Assembly (NCBI GenBank): GCA_017525235.1
Contig: JAFXTC010000031.1
Location: 62,001-126,000, forward strand
Source of the DNA: Bacteroidaceae bacterium
GTDB lineage: Bacteria; Bacteroidota; Bacteroidia; Bacteroidales; Bacteroidaceae
Reading direction: 5' to 3'
DNA length: 64,000 nt
Positions 49,440 through 60,300 of the stretch are shown here, in pieces. Every line of letters starts with the position of its first letter. Positions within the stretch are counted from its first letter, which is position 1. Below the pieces are notes generated by a model, which saw only the letters and a program-made list of their open reading frames with translations, did not search any database and was not told the DNA's origin. A program made the position numbers and the translations under genes.

Positions 49440-50807
49440 ATGGAAACCTGGTTCTCATATATTATAAGCCTGGGGGCAGCCGTTATGATGCCCATCATCT
49501 TTACGTTGCTGGGACTGCTACTACGTATTAAGCCAGGAAAAGCACTACTATCAGGTCTGTACGTCGGCGTAGGATTTGTGGGCCTTTCTGTTGTAACAGG
49601 CTTGCTGACAAGTACGTTGGGGCCTGCTTTGGAGACCGTTGTGGGTGTATACGATCTGCAGTTAGGTATCTTTGATATGGGTTGGCCAGCTGCAGCTTCC
49701 GTAGCATACAACACGGCTGTAGGTGCTTTCATCATACCTGTATGTCTTACGATAAACGTGCTGATGCTGCTTACACGTACTACACGTACCGTGAACATTG
49801 ACTTGTGGAACTACTGGCATTTTGCCTTCCTGGGTTCCATTGTCTATTTTACTACGGATAATCTGGCCCTTGGATTCAGCGCAGCCATTTTGTGCTACAT
49901 ACTAACACTGATTATGGCCGATCGTACAGCAGAGGGTTTTCAGAAGTATTACGACGGAATGGAGGGTATCTCTATCCCCCAGCCTTTCTGTCAAGGATTT
50001 GTCCCGTTTGCCGTTATTGTAAATAAACTGCTCGACTTCATTCCTGGTTTTAGCAAATTGGATATTGACGCAGAAGGGATGAAGAAGAAGTTCGGCATAT
50101 TGGGCGAACCGCTGTTCCTTGGTGTGATAGTTGGTTGTGGTATAGGCTTACTGGCAAGATACGACGTGAAAGACATCTTGGTACTGGGTGTGAAGATGGG
50201 TGCTGTAATGGAACTTATCCCACGTATCACCCGACTGTTCATAGACGGTCTCATCCCCATTTCTGATGCCACCAAGAAGATGGTAGCCATGAAGTTTGGC
50301 GACAAGGTTAAATTGCACATAGGTATGAGTCCAGCTTTAGTAATTGGTCATCCCACCACACTGGTTGTTTCTTTGCTGCTCATCCCCGTTGTCTTGCTTC
50401 TGTCTGTGTTGCTGCCTGGTAATAAGTTCCTGCCTTTGGCCTCTTTGGCAGGCATGTTCTACCTTTTCCCCGTAGTACTCCCCATCACAAAAGGTAATGT
50501 AGTGAAAACCTTTTTCGTGGGATTAGTTGCTCTGGTCTGTGGACTATACTTTGTTACAAACATAGCAGATGCCTTCACAATGGCGGCAAATTCTGTGGCT
50601 GCTATGCATCCTGAAGATGCTTCTGTACAAATCCCAGAGGGCTTCAGTGCCGGTGCAGCCCTTGATTTTGCATCGAGTCTCATGTGTTGGGTCTGGTATC
50701 ATGTCTTTGCAAGCATAAGGTTTGCACCCGTTGTCGTCAGTCTGGTAATGGCATATCTGCTTATTTGGAATAGGAAGCAAAATGAAAAAGTGAAAAGTGA
50801 AAAATAA
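49440..50807 (+). CDS. Galactitol-type PTS IIC membrane protein, alone
   Basis: Using the ATG at 49440 (just after the kduD stop) the protein has 455 residues and 10-12 hydrophobic segments ('FSYIISLGAAVMMPIIFTLLGLLLRI', 'GFVGLSVVTGLLTSTLGPAL'). It matches the GatC/IIC-galactitol family. No IIA, IIB, HPr or EI gene is in the window, and Bacteroidales generally lack a full PTS. It may therefore work as a plain transporter, here probably for a keto-deoxy uronate between the kduD and kduI steps. That substrate is inferred from neighbours. Residues at the end (NEKVKSEK) come from a 'gtgaaaagtgaaaa' repeat. Confidence 0.8.
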   Translation: METWFSYIISLGAAVMMPIIFTLLGLLLRIKPGKALLSGLYVGVGFVGLSVVTGLLTSTLGPALETVVGVYDLQLGIFDMGWPAAASVAYNTAVGAFIIPVCLTINVLMLLTRTTRTVNIDLWNYWHFAFLGSIVYFTTDNLALGFSAAILCYILTLIMADRTAEGFQKYYDGMEGISIPQPFCQGFVPFAVIVNKLLDFIPGFSKLDIDAEGMKKKFGILGEPLFLGVIVGCGIGLLARYDVKDILVLGVKMGAVMELIPRITRLFIDGLIPISDATKKMVAMKFGDKVKLHIGMSPALVIGHPTTLVVSLLLIPVVLLLSVLLPGNKFLPLASLAGMFYLFPVVLPITKGNVVKTFFVGLVALVCGLYFVTNIADAFTMAANSVAAMHPEDASVQIPEGFSAGAALDFASSLMCWVWYHVFASIRFAPVVVSLVMAYLLIWNRKQNEKVKSEK

Positions 50808-50810
50808 AGA

Positions 50811-51752
50811 ATGACAAATATGAAGAAAGCATTAATTACTGGTATGCTCATTGCATCCACTACGCTTATGGCACAGAATCATACAAATTATGAGTTGCGC
50901 TATCCGACAAATCCGGAGGATACTCGCATGTACGACACCAATCGCCTTCGTAAGGCTTTTGCTATTGAGAAGATTTTCTCTCCCGATGAGATAAACATCG
51001 TTTATACTCTGCACGACCGTTTTGTAATAGGTGGTGCCATGCCTGTGAAAGATAAGGCCTTGCAGTTGGAGACCTTTGAATATTTGAAGGCCCCTAATTT
51101 CTTGTCGCGCCGCGAGATAGGCATTATCAACGTTGGCGGAACCGGTACGGTTACCATCAAGGATGGCGGTAAGGAAAAATCCTATGAGCTGAAATACAAG
51201 GAGGCATTATACATAGGAAGCGGCAAGCATGAGGTTTATTTTGCTTCGAACGATCCCAACCAGCCAGCACGCTTCTATTTCAATTCGGCTACAGCTCACA
51301 CGTCTTATCCTACTCGCAAGGTAACGTTGGAGGATTTGCGCAAGAAGGGGTGTTATATAGAAGCCGGTTCTATGGAGGAGAGTAATGCTCGTGTTATCAA
51401 CCAGCTTATTGTTGCAAAAAGTATGGACAACCAAATCTGTCAGTTGCAGATGGGAATGACGGAATTGAAACCTGGTAGCGTGTGGAACACAATGCCCGCT
51501 CACACTCACTCTCGCAGAATGGAAGCCTATTTCTATTTTAACGTGCCTGAGAATCAGGCAGTCTGCCACTTTATGGGTGAACCTCAAGAAACACGCCCCA
51601 TCTGGTTACACAATGAGCAGGCAGTCATTTCTCCAGAATGGAGCATCCATGCTGGTGCTGGCACCAGCAACTACATTTTCATCTGGGGTATGGCCGGCGA
51701 AAATCTCGACTATGGCGACATGGATAAATTCGGCCCCACAGATTTGAAGTAA
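50811..51752 (+). CDS. kduI: 5-Keto-4-deoxyuronate isomerase with signal peptide
   Basis: KduI isomerises 5-keto-4-deoxyuronate, a pectin/glycosaminoglycan breakdown product. The 313-residue protein has the zinc ligands H231, H233 and E238 ('[16 protein letters not shown]') and H280 ('[18 protein letters not shown]'). Unusually it begins '[19 protein letters not shown]', a normal signal peptide with a likely cut after Ala21. E. coli KduI (about 278 residues) has none. The mature part then aligns from '[17 protein letters not shown]'. It may be periplasmic here. It lies three bases after the IIC gene. Confidence 0.9.
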   Translation: MTNMKKALITGMLIASTTLMAQNHTNYELRYPTNPEDTRMYDTNRLRKAFAIEKIFSPDEINIVYTLHDRFVIGGAMPVKDKALQLETFEYLKAPNFLSRREIGIINVGGTGTVTIKDGGKEKSYELKYKEALYIGSGKHEVYFASNDPNQPARFYFNSATAHTSYPTRKVTLEDLRKKGCYIEAGSMEESNARVINQLIVAKSMDNQICQLQMGMTELKPGSVWNTMPAHTHSRRMEAYFYFNVPENQAVCHFMGEPQETRPIWLHNEQAVISPEWSIHAGAGTSNYIFIWGMAGENLDYGDMDKFGPTDLK

Positions 51753-51819
51753 GAAGATAAAAGGTAAAAGAAGAGAGACAACACAATAATTTCTATCGCG
51801 CGCACGTTATTAAGTATAC

Positions 51820-54747
51820 ATGAAAAAGAGGAAATTCACAAAGAACAGCATAAGCATGGGGGTACTCATGCTCGTGTTGTTATGTGTTGTTTCTGCTTGT
51901 TCCATCAAGAAAAACACGCCCACTACCCGCTTTTATCATGCTATGACTGCTCGCTTTAACACGTTATACAATGGCGAGGTTGCATTTCTGGAGGGAGAAG
52001 ATGCTCAAATAAAATCACATCAAGACGATTATAACCGTCTGCTTCCCATGTACATCAGCACCAACAAAACAACAGCAGGCATTGGCAAAAGCAACTATGA
52101 GACTACCATCACAAAGTGCGAAAAAGCCATAAAGGTACATAGCATCAAAAAACGGCCTACTACTAATGCTGGACAAACAAAAACCGCAAAGCAAAAGGAG
52201 TTCTTAGCTAGAAAGGAATTTAACCCATACTTGTACCACGCATGGCTGATGATGGCAGAGGCTCAGTTCCAAAAGGGTGAATTCATTGAGGCCGCCAGCA
52301 CATACAATTACATTATTCGGTTGTATTCCACACAACCTGGCATTGCAAGCATTGCCAAAGCAAAACTAGCCAGATGCTATGTGGCATTAGACTGGGCTTA
52401 TGATGCCGAGGATGTTCTAAACAAAATGAAACGTGACAGTATCTCACGCATAGGTCAGAAGGAAATGAATAATACGATGGCAGCCTATCTAATTTTAACA
52501 GACCACTATGAGGAAGCCATCCCCTTCGTAGTAAAAACAATCAAAGATACTAAACAGAAAAAGAAAAGGACACGCCTGAACTTCCTGCTCGGACAATTAT
52601 TCCAACAGACTGGTCAATATGAAGCCGCCTATAAGTCCTATGCTAAAGTAATACGGGCCAATCCTCCATACGAGATGTCTTTCAGCGCCCGCATCTTGCA
52701 AACAGAGGTTATGCCTCCTAGCAAATTCAATCAGATGATTGCATTATTGAAACGAATGGCAAAAAGCGATAAGAACAAGGACTATTTGGACAAGGTATAT
52801 TACGCCATGGGTAACATATACATGGGTGTAAACGATACCACTCATTGTATTTCTGCCTGGGAGAAAGGGGTTAAGGACGGCACCAAGAACGGACCTGACA
52901 AGGCCATGCTCTTACTAAAACTAAGTTCTCTCTACTGGGAAATGGAGAAATACATAGATGCGGCCCGCACTTACAAGGAATGTGTAGCCATTCTGGACAA
53001 AGAACATGAGGAATATAAAGAAGCTGAACGGAGAAACAAAATCCTCTCAGAATTGGAACCTCACCTAAGTGCCATCAAATTGCAAGATAGCCTACAGGTT
53101 TTAGCAAAACTGCCAGAAGCAGAATATTTGGAAGCCATAGATCGCGTGATTGCAGAACTGAAGAGACAAGAAAAGGAAGCTGAAAAAAAAGCGGCACAAA
53201 ACGGGACAACAGCTAACGGTCAACGGCCAGCAGCCAACGGCCAACGCCCCCAAACCAATCGCCCAGTAACTGGCAATGCAGAAATGGGGAGTCAACAGAA
53301 AGGCGACTGGTATTTCTACAATGCCACAACCATAAAAAGGGGGTTGGAAGAATTCCAACGCAGATGGGGTCAACGCAAGAACGAAGACCTCTGGCAAATT
53401 AGCAACAAGGCTTCTTATGCGGCTGCCACTGGCAATGAAGATATGGCTCTCAGCGAAGAAACCGGAGGTGATGATGACAGCCTCTATGGTTCATTAGATT
53501 CAGACTCTACAGTTTCTGCCGAACAGGCTCGCAAAGATTCGCTTGCCAACGATCCACATCACAGAGAATACTATCTGAAACAGATTCCTTTTACAGAAGA
53601 ACAGATGGAGGAATCGAATGCCATTTTAAGCGATGGTCTCTACAATGCAGGTATCCTTGAACAAGAGAAACTGGAAAACTGGCTTTTGGCAGAGAAGACT
53701 ATGCAGCGTGTTCTTACGGATTTCCCCAATCGCGAAGGAATAGACAACATCTACTACCACCTGTTTTTACTTTATGGAAGATTAGGAGATACAGAGAAAG
53801 CGTCATACTACAGGGCGTTGTTGCTTGAACAATTTGCAGACACAAAACTGGCCGCACTTGTAGGCAATCCCAATTATGACATGATTGCCCGCAACGGCAA
53901 ACATGTTGAAGATTCTGTCTACGCAGCATCTTATGCAGCTTATCAAGCCTCGGATTACGATGAGGTGGAAAAGAACTACCAGTTCAGTACAGAAAACTTC
54001 CCCACAGGACCCAACCGTGCACGCATGATGTTTATACGTGCCATGAGCCAACTTTACAGCGGGCAGCGCGACAGTTTCCTGGTAACTTTAAAAGAAGTTG
54101 TACAGAAATATCCTAAAGAAGAGGTTACCGAATTAGCAAATGCTATTGTAAAAGGCTTGGCTGACGGGCGTTTACTGATGGACGATCGCTATGATGCTAG
54201 TAGTATTTGGAGCCGAAGAACCAGACAAGCATCGGGTGACAGCACAGAAGTGGCGCCAGAACTGAAGGACGACCGCTACGGGAACTTTGTATTTGTGCTA
54301 GCCTACCCTACCAACAGTCTGGATGAAAACCAACTCCTTTTTGAGATTGCCCGTTATAACTTTACCTCGTACATGGTAAGGAACTTTGATATTGAAATTC
54401 TGGAGAAACAGGGCATTACCATGATGTGCGTGAAAGGCTTCCATTCTTACGACGAAGTACATTCTTATGCCCAGACGCTTTATGCCGACAAACATATGAA
54501 TACGCTATTAGAGGGCATCAGAACATTATTGATTTCGGAAGACAATCTGAAATTGATAGGAACAGACTTCAGTTTCGATGACTATAAGACTTTCTATGAA
54601 GAAACTTTTGCACCCATGGATATCCCCGAAGATCTTCAGATAGATGAGCCTGATCTTAAGATTATTGATCCCGATGATTATATTCCTGAAGAAAAGAAAG
54701 AAGAGGATGAGGTTGAAGAAGAAGATGATTTCCCATGGGGATTCTGA
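51820..54747 (+). CDS. porW: Type IX secretion lipoprotein PorW (SprE)
   Basis: The 975-residue lipoprotein has a lipobox ending at Cys27 (LLCVVSAC). The opening mature sequence 'TRFYHAMTARFNTLYNGEVAFLEG' is characteristic of PorW/SprE. TPR units are at about residues 130-420 ('YHAWLMMAEAQFQKGEFIEAASTYNYII', 'GQLFQQTGQYEAAYKSYAKV') and again at 600-760. The region near 465-490 has a low-complexity 'ANGQRPAANGQRP' stretch, and the end is very acidic. PorW links the PorXY system to the secretion machine in P. gingivalis; the porX gene follows directly. Confidence 0.88.
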   Translation: MKKRKFTKNSISMGVLMLVLLCVVSACSIKKNTPTTRFYHAMTARFNTLYNGEVAFLEGEDAQIKSHQDDYNRLLPMYISTNKTTAGIGKSNYETTITKCEKAIKVHSIKKRPTTNAGQTKTAKQKEFLARKEFNPYLYHAWLMMAEAQFQKGEFIEAASTYNYIIRLYSTQPGIASIAKAKLARCYVALDWAYDAEDVLNKMKRDSISRIGQKEMNNTMAAYLILTDHYEEAIPFVVKTIKDTKQKKKRTRLNFLLGQLFQQTGQYEAAYKSYAKVIRANPPYEMSFSARILQTEVMPPSKFNQMIALLKRMAKSDKNKDYLDKVYYAMGNIYMGVNDTTHCISAWEKGVKDGTKNGPDKAMLLLKLSSLYWEMEKYIDAARTYKECVAILDKEHEEYKEAERRNKILSELEPHLSAIKLQDSLQVLAKLPEAEYLEAIDRVIAELKRQEKEAEKKAAQNGTTANGQRPAANGQRPQTNRPVTGNAEMGSQQKGDWYFYNATTIKRGLEEFQRRWGQRKNEDLWQISNKASYAAATGNEDMALSEETGGDDDSLYGSLDSDSTVSAEQARKDSLANDPHHREYYLKQIPFTEEQMEESNAILSDGLYNAGILEQEKLENWLLAEKTMQRVLTDFPNREGIDNIYYHLFLLYGRLGDTEKASYYRALLLEQFADTKLAALVGNPNYDMIARNGKHVEDSVYAASYAAYQASDYDEVEKNYQFSTENFPTGPNRARMMFIRAMSQLYSGQRDSFLVTLKEVVQKYPKEEVTELANAIVKGLADGRLLMDDRYDASSIWSRRTRQASGDSTEVAPELKDDRYGNFVFVLAYPTNSLDENQLLFEIARYNFTSYMVRNFDIEILEKQGITMMCVKGFHSYDEVHSYAQTLYADKHMNTLLEGIRTLLISEDNLKLIGTDFSFDDYKTFYEETFAPMDIPEDLQIDEPDLKIIDPDDYIPEEKKEEDEVEEEDDFPWGF

Positions 54748-54767
54748 TAATTGACAATTGATATAAT

Positions 54768-56318
54768 ATGGCTGCATACAAACTATTATGGGTAGATGAT
54801 GAGATCGAACTACTGAAAGCACACATCCTATATCTAGAAAAAAAAGGATATGTGGTGGAGACAGTAAGCAACGGATATGATGCATTGGACCGTTGTGCTG
54901 AAGAGGTTTTTGACCTTATTCTTCTGGACGAAAATATGCCAGGCCTAAGCGGATTGGAAACGCTGAGCCGAATAAAAGAGCAAACACCTAGCACACCTGT
55001 GGTGATGGTTACGAAAAGTGAGGAAGAGAATATCATGGAACAGGCTATTGGCGCCAAAATTGCTGATTATCTCATCAAGCCAGTAAACCCCACACAGATT
55101 CTGCTGACACTGAAAAAGAATCTTCATCAGAAGGAAATCGTTACAGAACAACAAACAACAGCTTATCAGCAAGACTTTGGGAAAATTGGCATGCAGATTA
55201 ACGACTCACTCTCGCTTGAGGAGTGGATTGAGGTCTACAAACGCCTTACATATTGGGAACTGCAACTGTCAGAGACGGACAGTGCCATGAAGGAGATGTT
55301 GGGTATGCAACGCTCTGAAGCTAACAGGGAATTTACCAAGTTCATCCGTAAAAACTATACCAAGTGGATGAGCCAACCTGACGAACGCCCCGTGATGAGC
55401 CCTGATATCTTTAAGCATAATGTATTTCCGCATCTGAATAACGGAGAGAAGGTGTTTCTGGTGGTGATAGACAATTTCCGCTACGATCAATGGCGTATGT
55501 TATATAATGAGATTGCCGACCTCTTTAATATTGAAGAAGACCTATACTGTAGCATTCTTCCTACTGCTACACAATATGCAAGAAATGCCATCTTCAGCGG
55601 TCTGATGCCTGATGTCATAGAGCGTATGTTCCCTGAGTTATGGGTAGATGAAGACAGCGAGGAGGGCAAAAATCTGAACGAAGCACCATTGGTTCAAACT
55701 CAATTTAACCGTTACAGGCGCAAGAATACCTTCAGTTATCATAAAATCAACGATTCACAAGCAGCAGAGAAGTTCGTGCAACAAATGCCACAGTTGCAGA
55801 GATACGATCTGAATGTGGTAGTAATGAACTTTATTGATATGCTCAGCCATGCCCGAACAGAAAGCAGGATGGTTCGCGAACTGGCCAGCAACGAGGCTGC
55901 TTATCGTAGTATTACTCAAAGTTGGTTTCGCCACTCACCTGTAGGTGATCTCTTCCGTTCCCTGGCTTCAAGTGATTACACCATTATACTGACAACAGAC
56001 CACGGAAGCATACGCTGTTATAACCCTATAAAAGTAATAGGCGACAAGAATACCAACACTAACCTGCGTTACAAATTAGGAAAGAACCTTAGCTACAACC
56101 AAAAAGAAGTGTTTGAAATTAAGGAGCCTCATCAGGTGGGATTACCTAGGCCTAATTTGAGCACTACCTACATCTTTGCCACAGGTGATGATTTCTTTGC
56201 CTATCCCAACAACTACAATTATTACGTTCAATATTATAAAGATACCTTCCAGCACGGAGGCATCAGTATGGAGGAAATGCTGATTCCGCTCATCACACTG
56301 CGTGGAAAGAAAAGATAA
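54768..56318 (+). CDS. porX: Response regulator PorX with PglZ phosphatase domain
   Basis: The 516-residue protein has an N-terminal receiver domain: D10-D11, phosphoacceptor Asp54 in 'LILLDENMPGLSG', 'MVTKSE' and 'LIKP'. A PglZ/alkaline-phosphatase-type domain starts near residue 200 ('VFLVVIDNFRYDQWRML', 'TIILTTDHGSIRCYNP', 'DTFQHGGISMEEMLIP'). This is the PorX architecture. Phosphorylated PorX activates type IX secretion and can cleave oligonucleotides in the family's studied members. It follows porW by 20 bases and precedes tsaE by two, a dense operon. Confidence 0.92.
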   Translation: MAAYKLLWVDDEIELLKAHILYLEKKGYVVETVSNGYDALDRCAEEVFDLILLDENMPGLSGLETLSRIKEQTPSTPVVMVTKSEEENIMEQAIGAKIADYLIKPVNPTQILLTLKKNLHQKEIVTEQQTTAYQQDFGKIGMQINDSLSLEEWIEVYKRLTYWELQLSETDSAMKEMLGMQRSEANREFTKFIRKNYTKWMSQPDERPVMSPDIFKHNVFPHLNNGEKVFLVVIDNFRYDQWRMLYNEIADLFNIEEDLYCSILPTATQYARNAIFSGLMPDVIERMFPELWVDEDSEEGKNLNEAPLVQTQFNRYRRKNTFSYHKINDSQAAEKFVQQMPQLQRYDLNVVVMNFIDMLSHARTESRMVRELASNEAAYRSITQSWFRHSPVGDLFRSLASSDYTIILTTDHGSIRCYNPIKVIGDKNTNTNLRYKLGKNLSYNQKEVFEIKEPHQVGLPRPNLSTTYIFATGDDFFAYPNNYNYYVQYYKDTFQHGGISMEEMLIPLITLRGKKR

Positions 56319-56320
56319 CG

Positions 56321-56728
56321 ATGGAAATAAAATTTAAAGAAGAAGATATTAGGCAAGCTGCCAAACAGTTTGTAGAAGGAATGGACGAACATACTGTCTT
56401 TGCCTTCTACGGTAAGATGGGAGCCGGCAAAACAACCTTTATAAAGGCTGTATGCGAAGAGTTAGGGGTGAATGATACCGTTACATCTCCCACCTTTGCC
56501 ATCGTAAACGAATATGAGGCAGCCAGTGGCCGCCCCATATATCATTTTGATTTTTATCGAATAAAAAAGGTTTCTGAAGCTTACGACATGGGATGCGAGG
56601 AATACTTCTACAGCGGTCATCCCTGTTTCATAGAATGGCCGGAACTGATAGAGGAAGTACTTCCCGAAGAAACGGTGAACATAACCATCGAAGCGTTGCC
56701 CGATGGAGAAAGACGCTTAATTTTCTAA
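56321..56728 (+). CDS. tsaE: tRNA t6A synthesis ATPase TsaE
   Basis: TsaE is the ATPase needed for the threonylcarbamoyl-adenosine tRNA modification, with TsaB and TsaD. The 135-residue protein has the P-loop GKMGAGKTT at residues 31-39, 'SPTFAIVNEY', 'HFDFYRIK' and 'IEWPELI'. It has the family's normal length. It ends 12 bases inside a convergent gene. Confidence 0.95.
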   Translation: MEIKFKEEDIRQAAKQFVEGMDEHTVFAFYGKMGAGKTTFIKAVCEELGVNDTVTSPTFAIVNEYEAASGRPIYHFDFYRIKKVSEAYDMGCEEYFYSGHPCFIEWPELIEEVLPEETVNITIEALPDGERRLIF

Positions 56729-57040
56729 AGACTCGCCGTATTCCAGTTCGCCGTCAACCACCCAACGGAGGTCTTCGGGGTCGAAGTCGCCAATCTTCTC
56801 CTTCTTGGCTTTTTGGGCAATATACGCTGCAACGTCGTCAATATCGATGTCCACTTCGTCATCGTTATCCGTCTTCTCAAGCAAATCAACATAATACTCA
56901 CCTATCACATCCAAAAAGTAGTATAGGTCGTCTTCCGTGAACTTGTCCTTTACTTCTTGTGGAAGATAGTTTTTGATAAACTCTACCGTCAAGCGGTCAT
57001 CCTCGGCATCAGCCAGAAAGTCGTCTTCAATATTTCCCAT
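56717..57040 (-). CDS. Small acidic protein of unknown function
   Basis: The 107-residue acidic protein ('MGNIEDDFLADAEDDRLTVEFIKNYLPQEVKDKF...') is rich in D and E, with helices and no signal peptide. It lies six bases after trxA on the same strand and overlaps tsaE's 3' end by 12 bases. I recognise no function. Confidence 0.7.
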   Translation of the reverse strand: MGNIEDDFLADAEDDRLTVEFIKNYLPQEVKDKFTEDDLYYFLDVIGEYYVDLLEKTDNDDEVDIDIDDVAAYIAQKAKKEKIGDFDPEDLRWVVDGELEYGESLEN

Positions 57041-57046
57041 AGTCTC

Positions 57047-57361
57047 TTACAACAAACTTTTCAGTTTCTCTTCATAAACAGGACGTGCGGCAGCTCCTAC
57101 AACCTTGTCAACTACCTCACCGCCTTTAATAAAGAATACGGTTGGAATATTGCGTACGCCAAAACGTACAGCCAATTCCTCATCTTCTTCAACATCACAT
57201 TTGCCTATGATGGCCTGCCCATCATAATCCTGTGCCAAAGCCTCAATAATAGGGCCTACACGCCTGCAGGGACCACACCATGTAGCCCAAAAGTCCAAAA
57301 CGATGGGTTTGCCGGTTGCTACCAGCGCCTCAAAATTGTTGCTGTTGATAATCTGTGCCAT
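57047..57361 (-). CDS. trxA: Thioredoxin
   Basis: The 104-residue protein has the canonical active site WATWCGPCR (Cys29, Cys32), 'VEEDEELAVRFGVRNIPTVFFIKGG' with the cis-proline, and no signal peptide, so it is a cytoplasmic disulfide reductase. It lies 25 bases after dnaE and precedes the acidic protein gene by six. Confidence 0.95.
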   Translation of the reverse strand: MAQIINSNNFEALVATGKPIVLDFWATWCGPCRRVGPIIEALAQDYDGQAIIGKCDVEEDEELAVRFGVRNIPTVFFIKGGEVVDKVVGAAARPVYEEKLKSLL

Positions 57362-57386
57362 ACCTTATTATAATGTATTTAAACTG

Positions 57387-60300
57387 TTAATTAATTTTAT
57401 AAGTCAGATATTCTGTTGCATTAAGAAAATCCATCAGTTTTTTGCTTACTTGATAGCACTTTGTTTTAGACTTCATATGCAAAACGACAGAATCTCCACC
57501 TCCGCATATATTCCATTTTACATCAACAGAGGGAGCATCTTGTCCCTTTCCCTTATTCAAACTAGAAGGTTGCTGCATCTCTCGTATATGTTTATAAAGC
57601 TCGGCCACATCATCACTTTCCAACCTGCTGGAATCAATCATTATGGTAATACTATGGATAAGCTTATCCTTTACATCAGGCAGGAACTCTATCTTTCCTA
57701 TCTTGAGTTCCAAAATATCCTGATTATACTGACGGCCTTGAACACGCCCCGTTATATATACCAGATTGCCTGGCTGTGTGAGATAGCCCTTCCATTGTGC
57801 CCAGTCATTACCGAACAAAGCAATTTCTGCAGAACCGGTATAATCCTCCACCATAACTATTCCGTAAGGTTGGTTTGTCCTGGTAATACCTTGACGTTTT
57901 AGTCCAGTTACAATGCCACCCAACCTTACGTCGGTATCTTTGAATGGAGTAAGGTCGTTCATCTGTTCCATGTGCAGATTGCAAATACCATTGAGTATTA
58001 CGCTATATTCATCCAATGGGTGTGCAGAGAGGTAGATTCCCACTAATTCACGCTCTTTGTTGAGTCGTTCCAAATCATTCCATCTTTCTGTCACAGGAAT
58101 CGGAGGTTGATGCTTGTCGATAGCCTCCATGCCGAAAAGTGAGAACTGTGCCTCCATCTGAGCTTGCTGATATTGGTTGCCGTATTTTGTAAGAGAATCG
58201 ACAAAAAGTTCACCTTTTGCATTGGGAGCAATAAATTGTTCTCGGCTTATCTGTTTAGAGAAAGTATCAAAGGCACCACTCAAAGCAAGGCATTCTATAC
58301 CGCATTTCTTGACTGAAGAAATAGAAACACGTTCTACGAAATCAAAGATATCTTTGTACTTGCCGTTCTTTTCACGTTCTGAGATGATAGCAGCAGCGGC
58401 AGCTTCACCCAATCCTTTGATTCCATTCAGACCGAAACGAATTTGCTGCTTATCGTTCACACCAAAATCAGCATGCGACTCATTGACATCAGGCCCTAAT
58501 ACCTCAATCTTCAAGTTTCGGCATTCATCCAGAAGCTTTGTTATTTCTTTGATGTCGTCTTTTCTCCTCGTTAACAAGGCAGCCATGAATTCTGCAGGAT
58601 AATGTGCTTTTAAGTAGGCCGTCTGATATGCGACCCAAGAATAACATGCTGCATGTGATTTATTAAAGGCATAAGATGCAAATTTCTCCCAATCGCTCCA
58701 AATCTTATCCAGTACAACCGGGTCATATCCTCTTTCTTTCCCACCATTGATGAAAAGCGGTTTCATCTCGTCAACAATAGCTTTCTTCTTCTTACCCATG
58801 GCCTTACGGAGCGCATCAGACTGGCCTCTGGTAAATCCTGCCAACAGACGACTTAGCAACATTACTTGCTCTTGGTAAACGGTAATGCCGTATGTATCCT
58901 TCAGGTACTTTTCCATAACCGGAATATCATACGTAATCTCTTCGTTTCCATTTTTGCGTTTGATAAACGAGGGAATATAATCCATAGGGCCAGGTCGGTA
59001 AAGGGCATTCATGGCAATAAGGTCCTCGAAGACGGTTGGCTTAAGCTCTTTCAAGTATTTCTGCATACCGGCAGATTCAAATTGGAAGGTTCCTACCGTC
59101 AAACCCTTTTGATACAATTGATATGTTAACTCATCGTCAATCGGAATATGGTCAAGGTCTATATCAACTCCGTGCGCTTCCTTGATAACCCTACAGGCCT
59201 CCTTTAACTCCGAGAGTGTTTTCAGCCCCAGGAAGTCCATTTTAATCAGACCAGTACTCTCTATAACATGCCCGTCATATTGTGTGACAGCCGTCTTACG
59301 GTCTGGAAAATCTGGGTCGTCAGCCGTAGAGATTGGCACGTGATCTGAAATCGGGTCACGGCAAATAATAAATCCACAGGCATGAATACCTGTTCCACGA
59401 ATCTGACCCTCCAATTGCTGAGCATATTTTATTGTGTCTGCCTCACGGTAATCGGGTGAAGACTGTGCTATCTGCAACTCTGGTGTACATGAGATGGCAT
59501 TCTTCAGGTTCATCTTCATGCCTTCGGGCAAACGGTCTGGTATAGCTTTACAAAGTGCATTGCTCCTATCCAAAGGAAGATCCTCCACACGAGCCACATC
59601 TTTAATGCTGTTCTTGGTGGCCATAGTGCCGTATGTAATGATATGTGCACAATTCTCATGCCCATACTTATCCATTACCCATTGCAGCACCTTACCTCGT
59701 CCGTCATCCTCGAAATCTGTATCAATATCTGGCAACGAGATACGGTCAGGGTTCAGGAAACGCTCAAATAGCAAATCGTACTTCAGCGGGTCCAGTTTGG
59801 TGATACCCAAACAATAGGCTACCACACTACCTGCCGCGGAGCCACGTCCCGGTCCTACCCAAACATCCAAATCCTTGCGGGCAGAATTGATAAAGTCCTG
59901 CACAATAAGGAAGTAGCCTGGGAAACCCATCGTTTTCATAATGTGCAGTTCAAAGCGAATACGGTCGTCTACCTCTTTGTCTAACGGGTCGCCATAGATA
60001 CGGTGAGCGCCTTCGTAGGCAAGTTTCCCTAAATAATCGGCCTCGAATTTAATCCTGTATAATTTATCATAGCCTCCCAGTTTCTTTATCTTCTTCTCAC
60101 CTTCTTCCTTGGGGAGTGGGTTCTCGCCATTTTCGTCACTGGTAAACTCCCTGAACAAGTCTTCTTCTGTAAACTTCTGCCGCCACTGCTCCTCCGTACC
60201 AAACTCCTCTGGTATCGGGAAGAAGGGCATGATGGGATCTGACTCCAGATCATAAGTCTCCACCTTATTCAGAATCTCTACTGTATTGCTGAGGGCCTCG

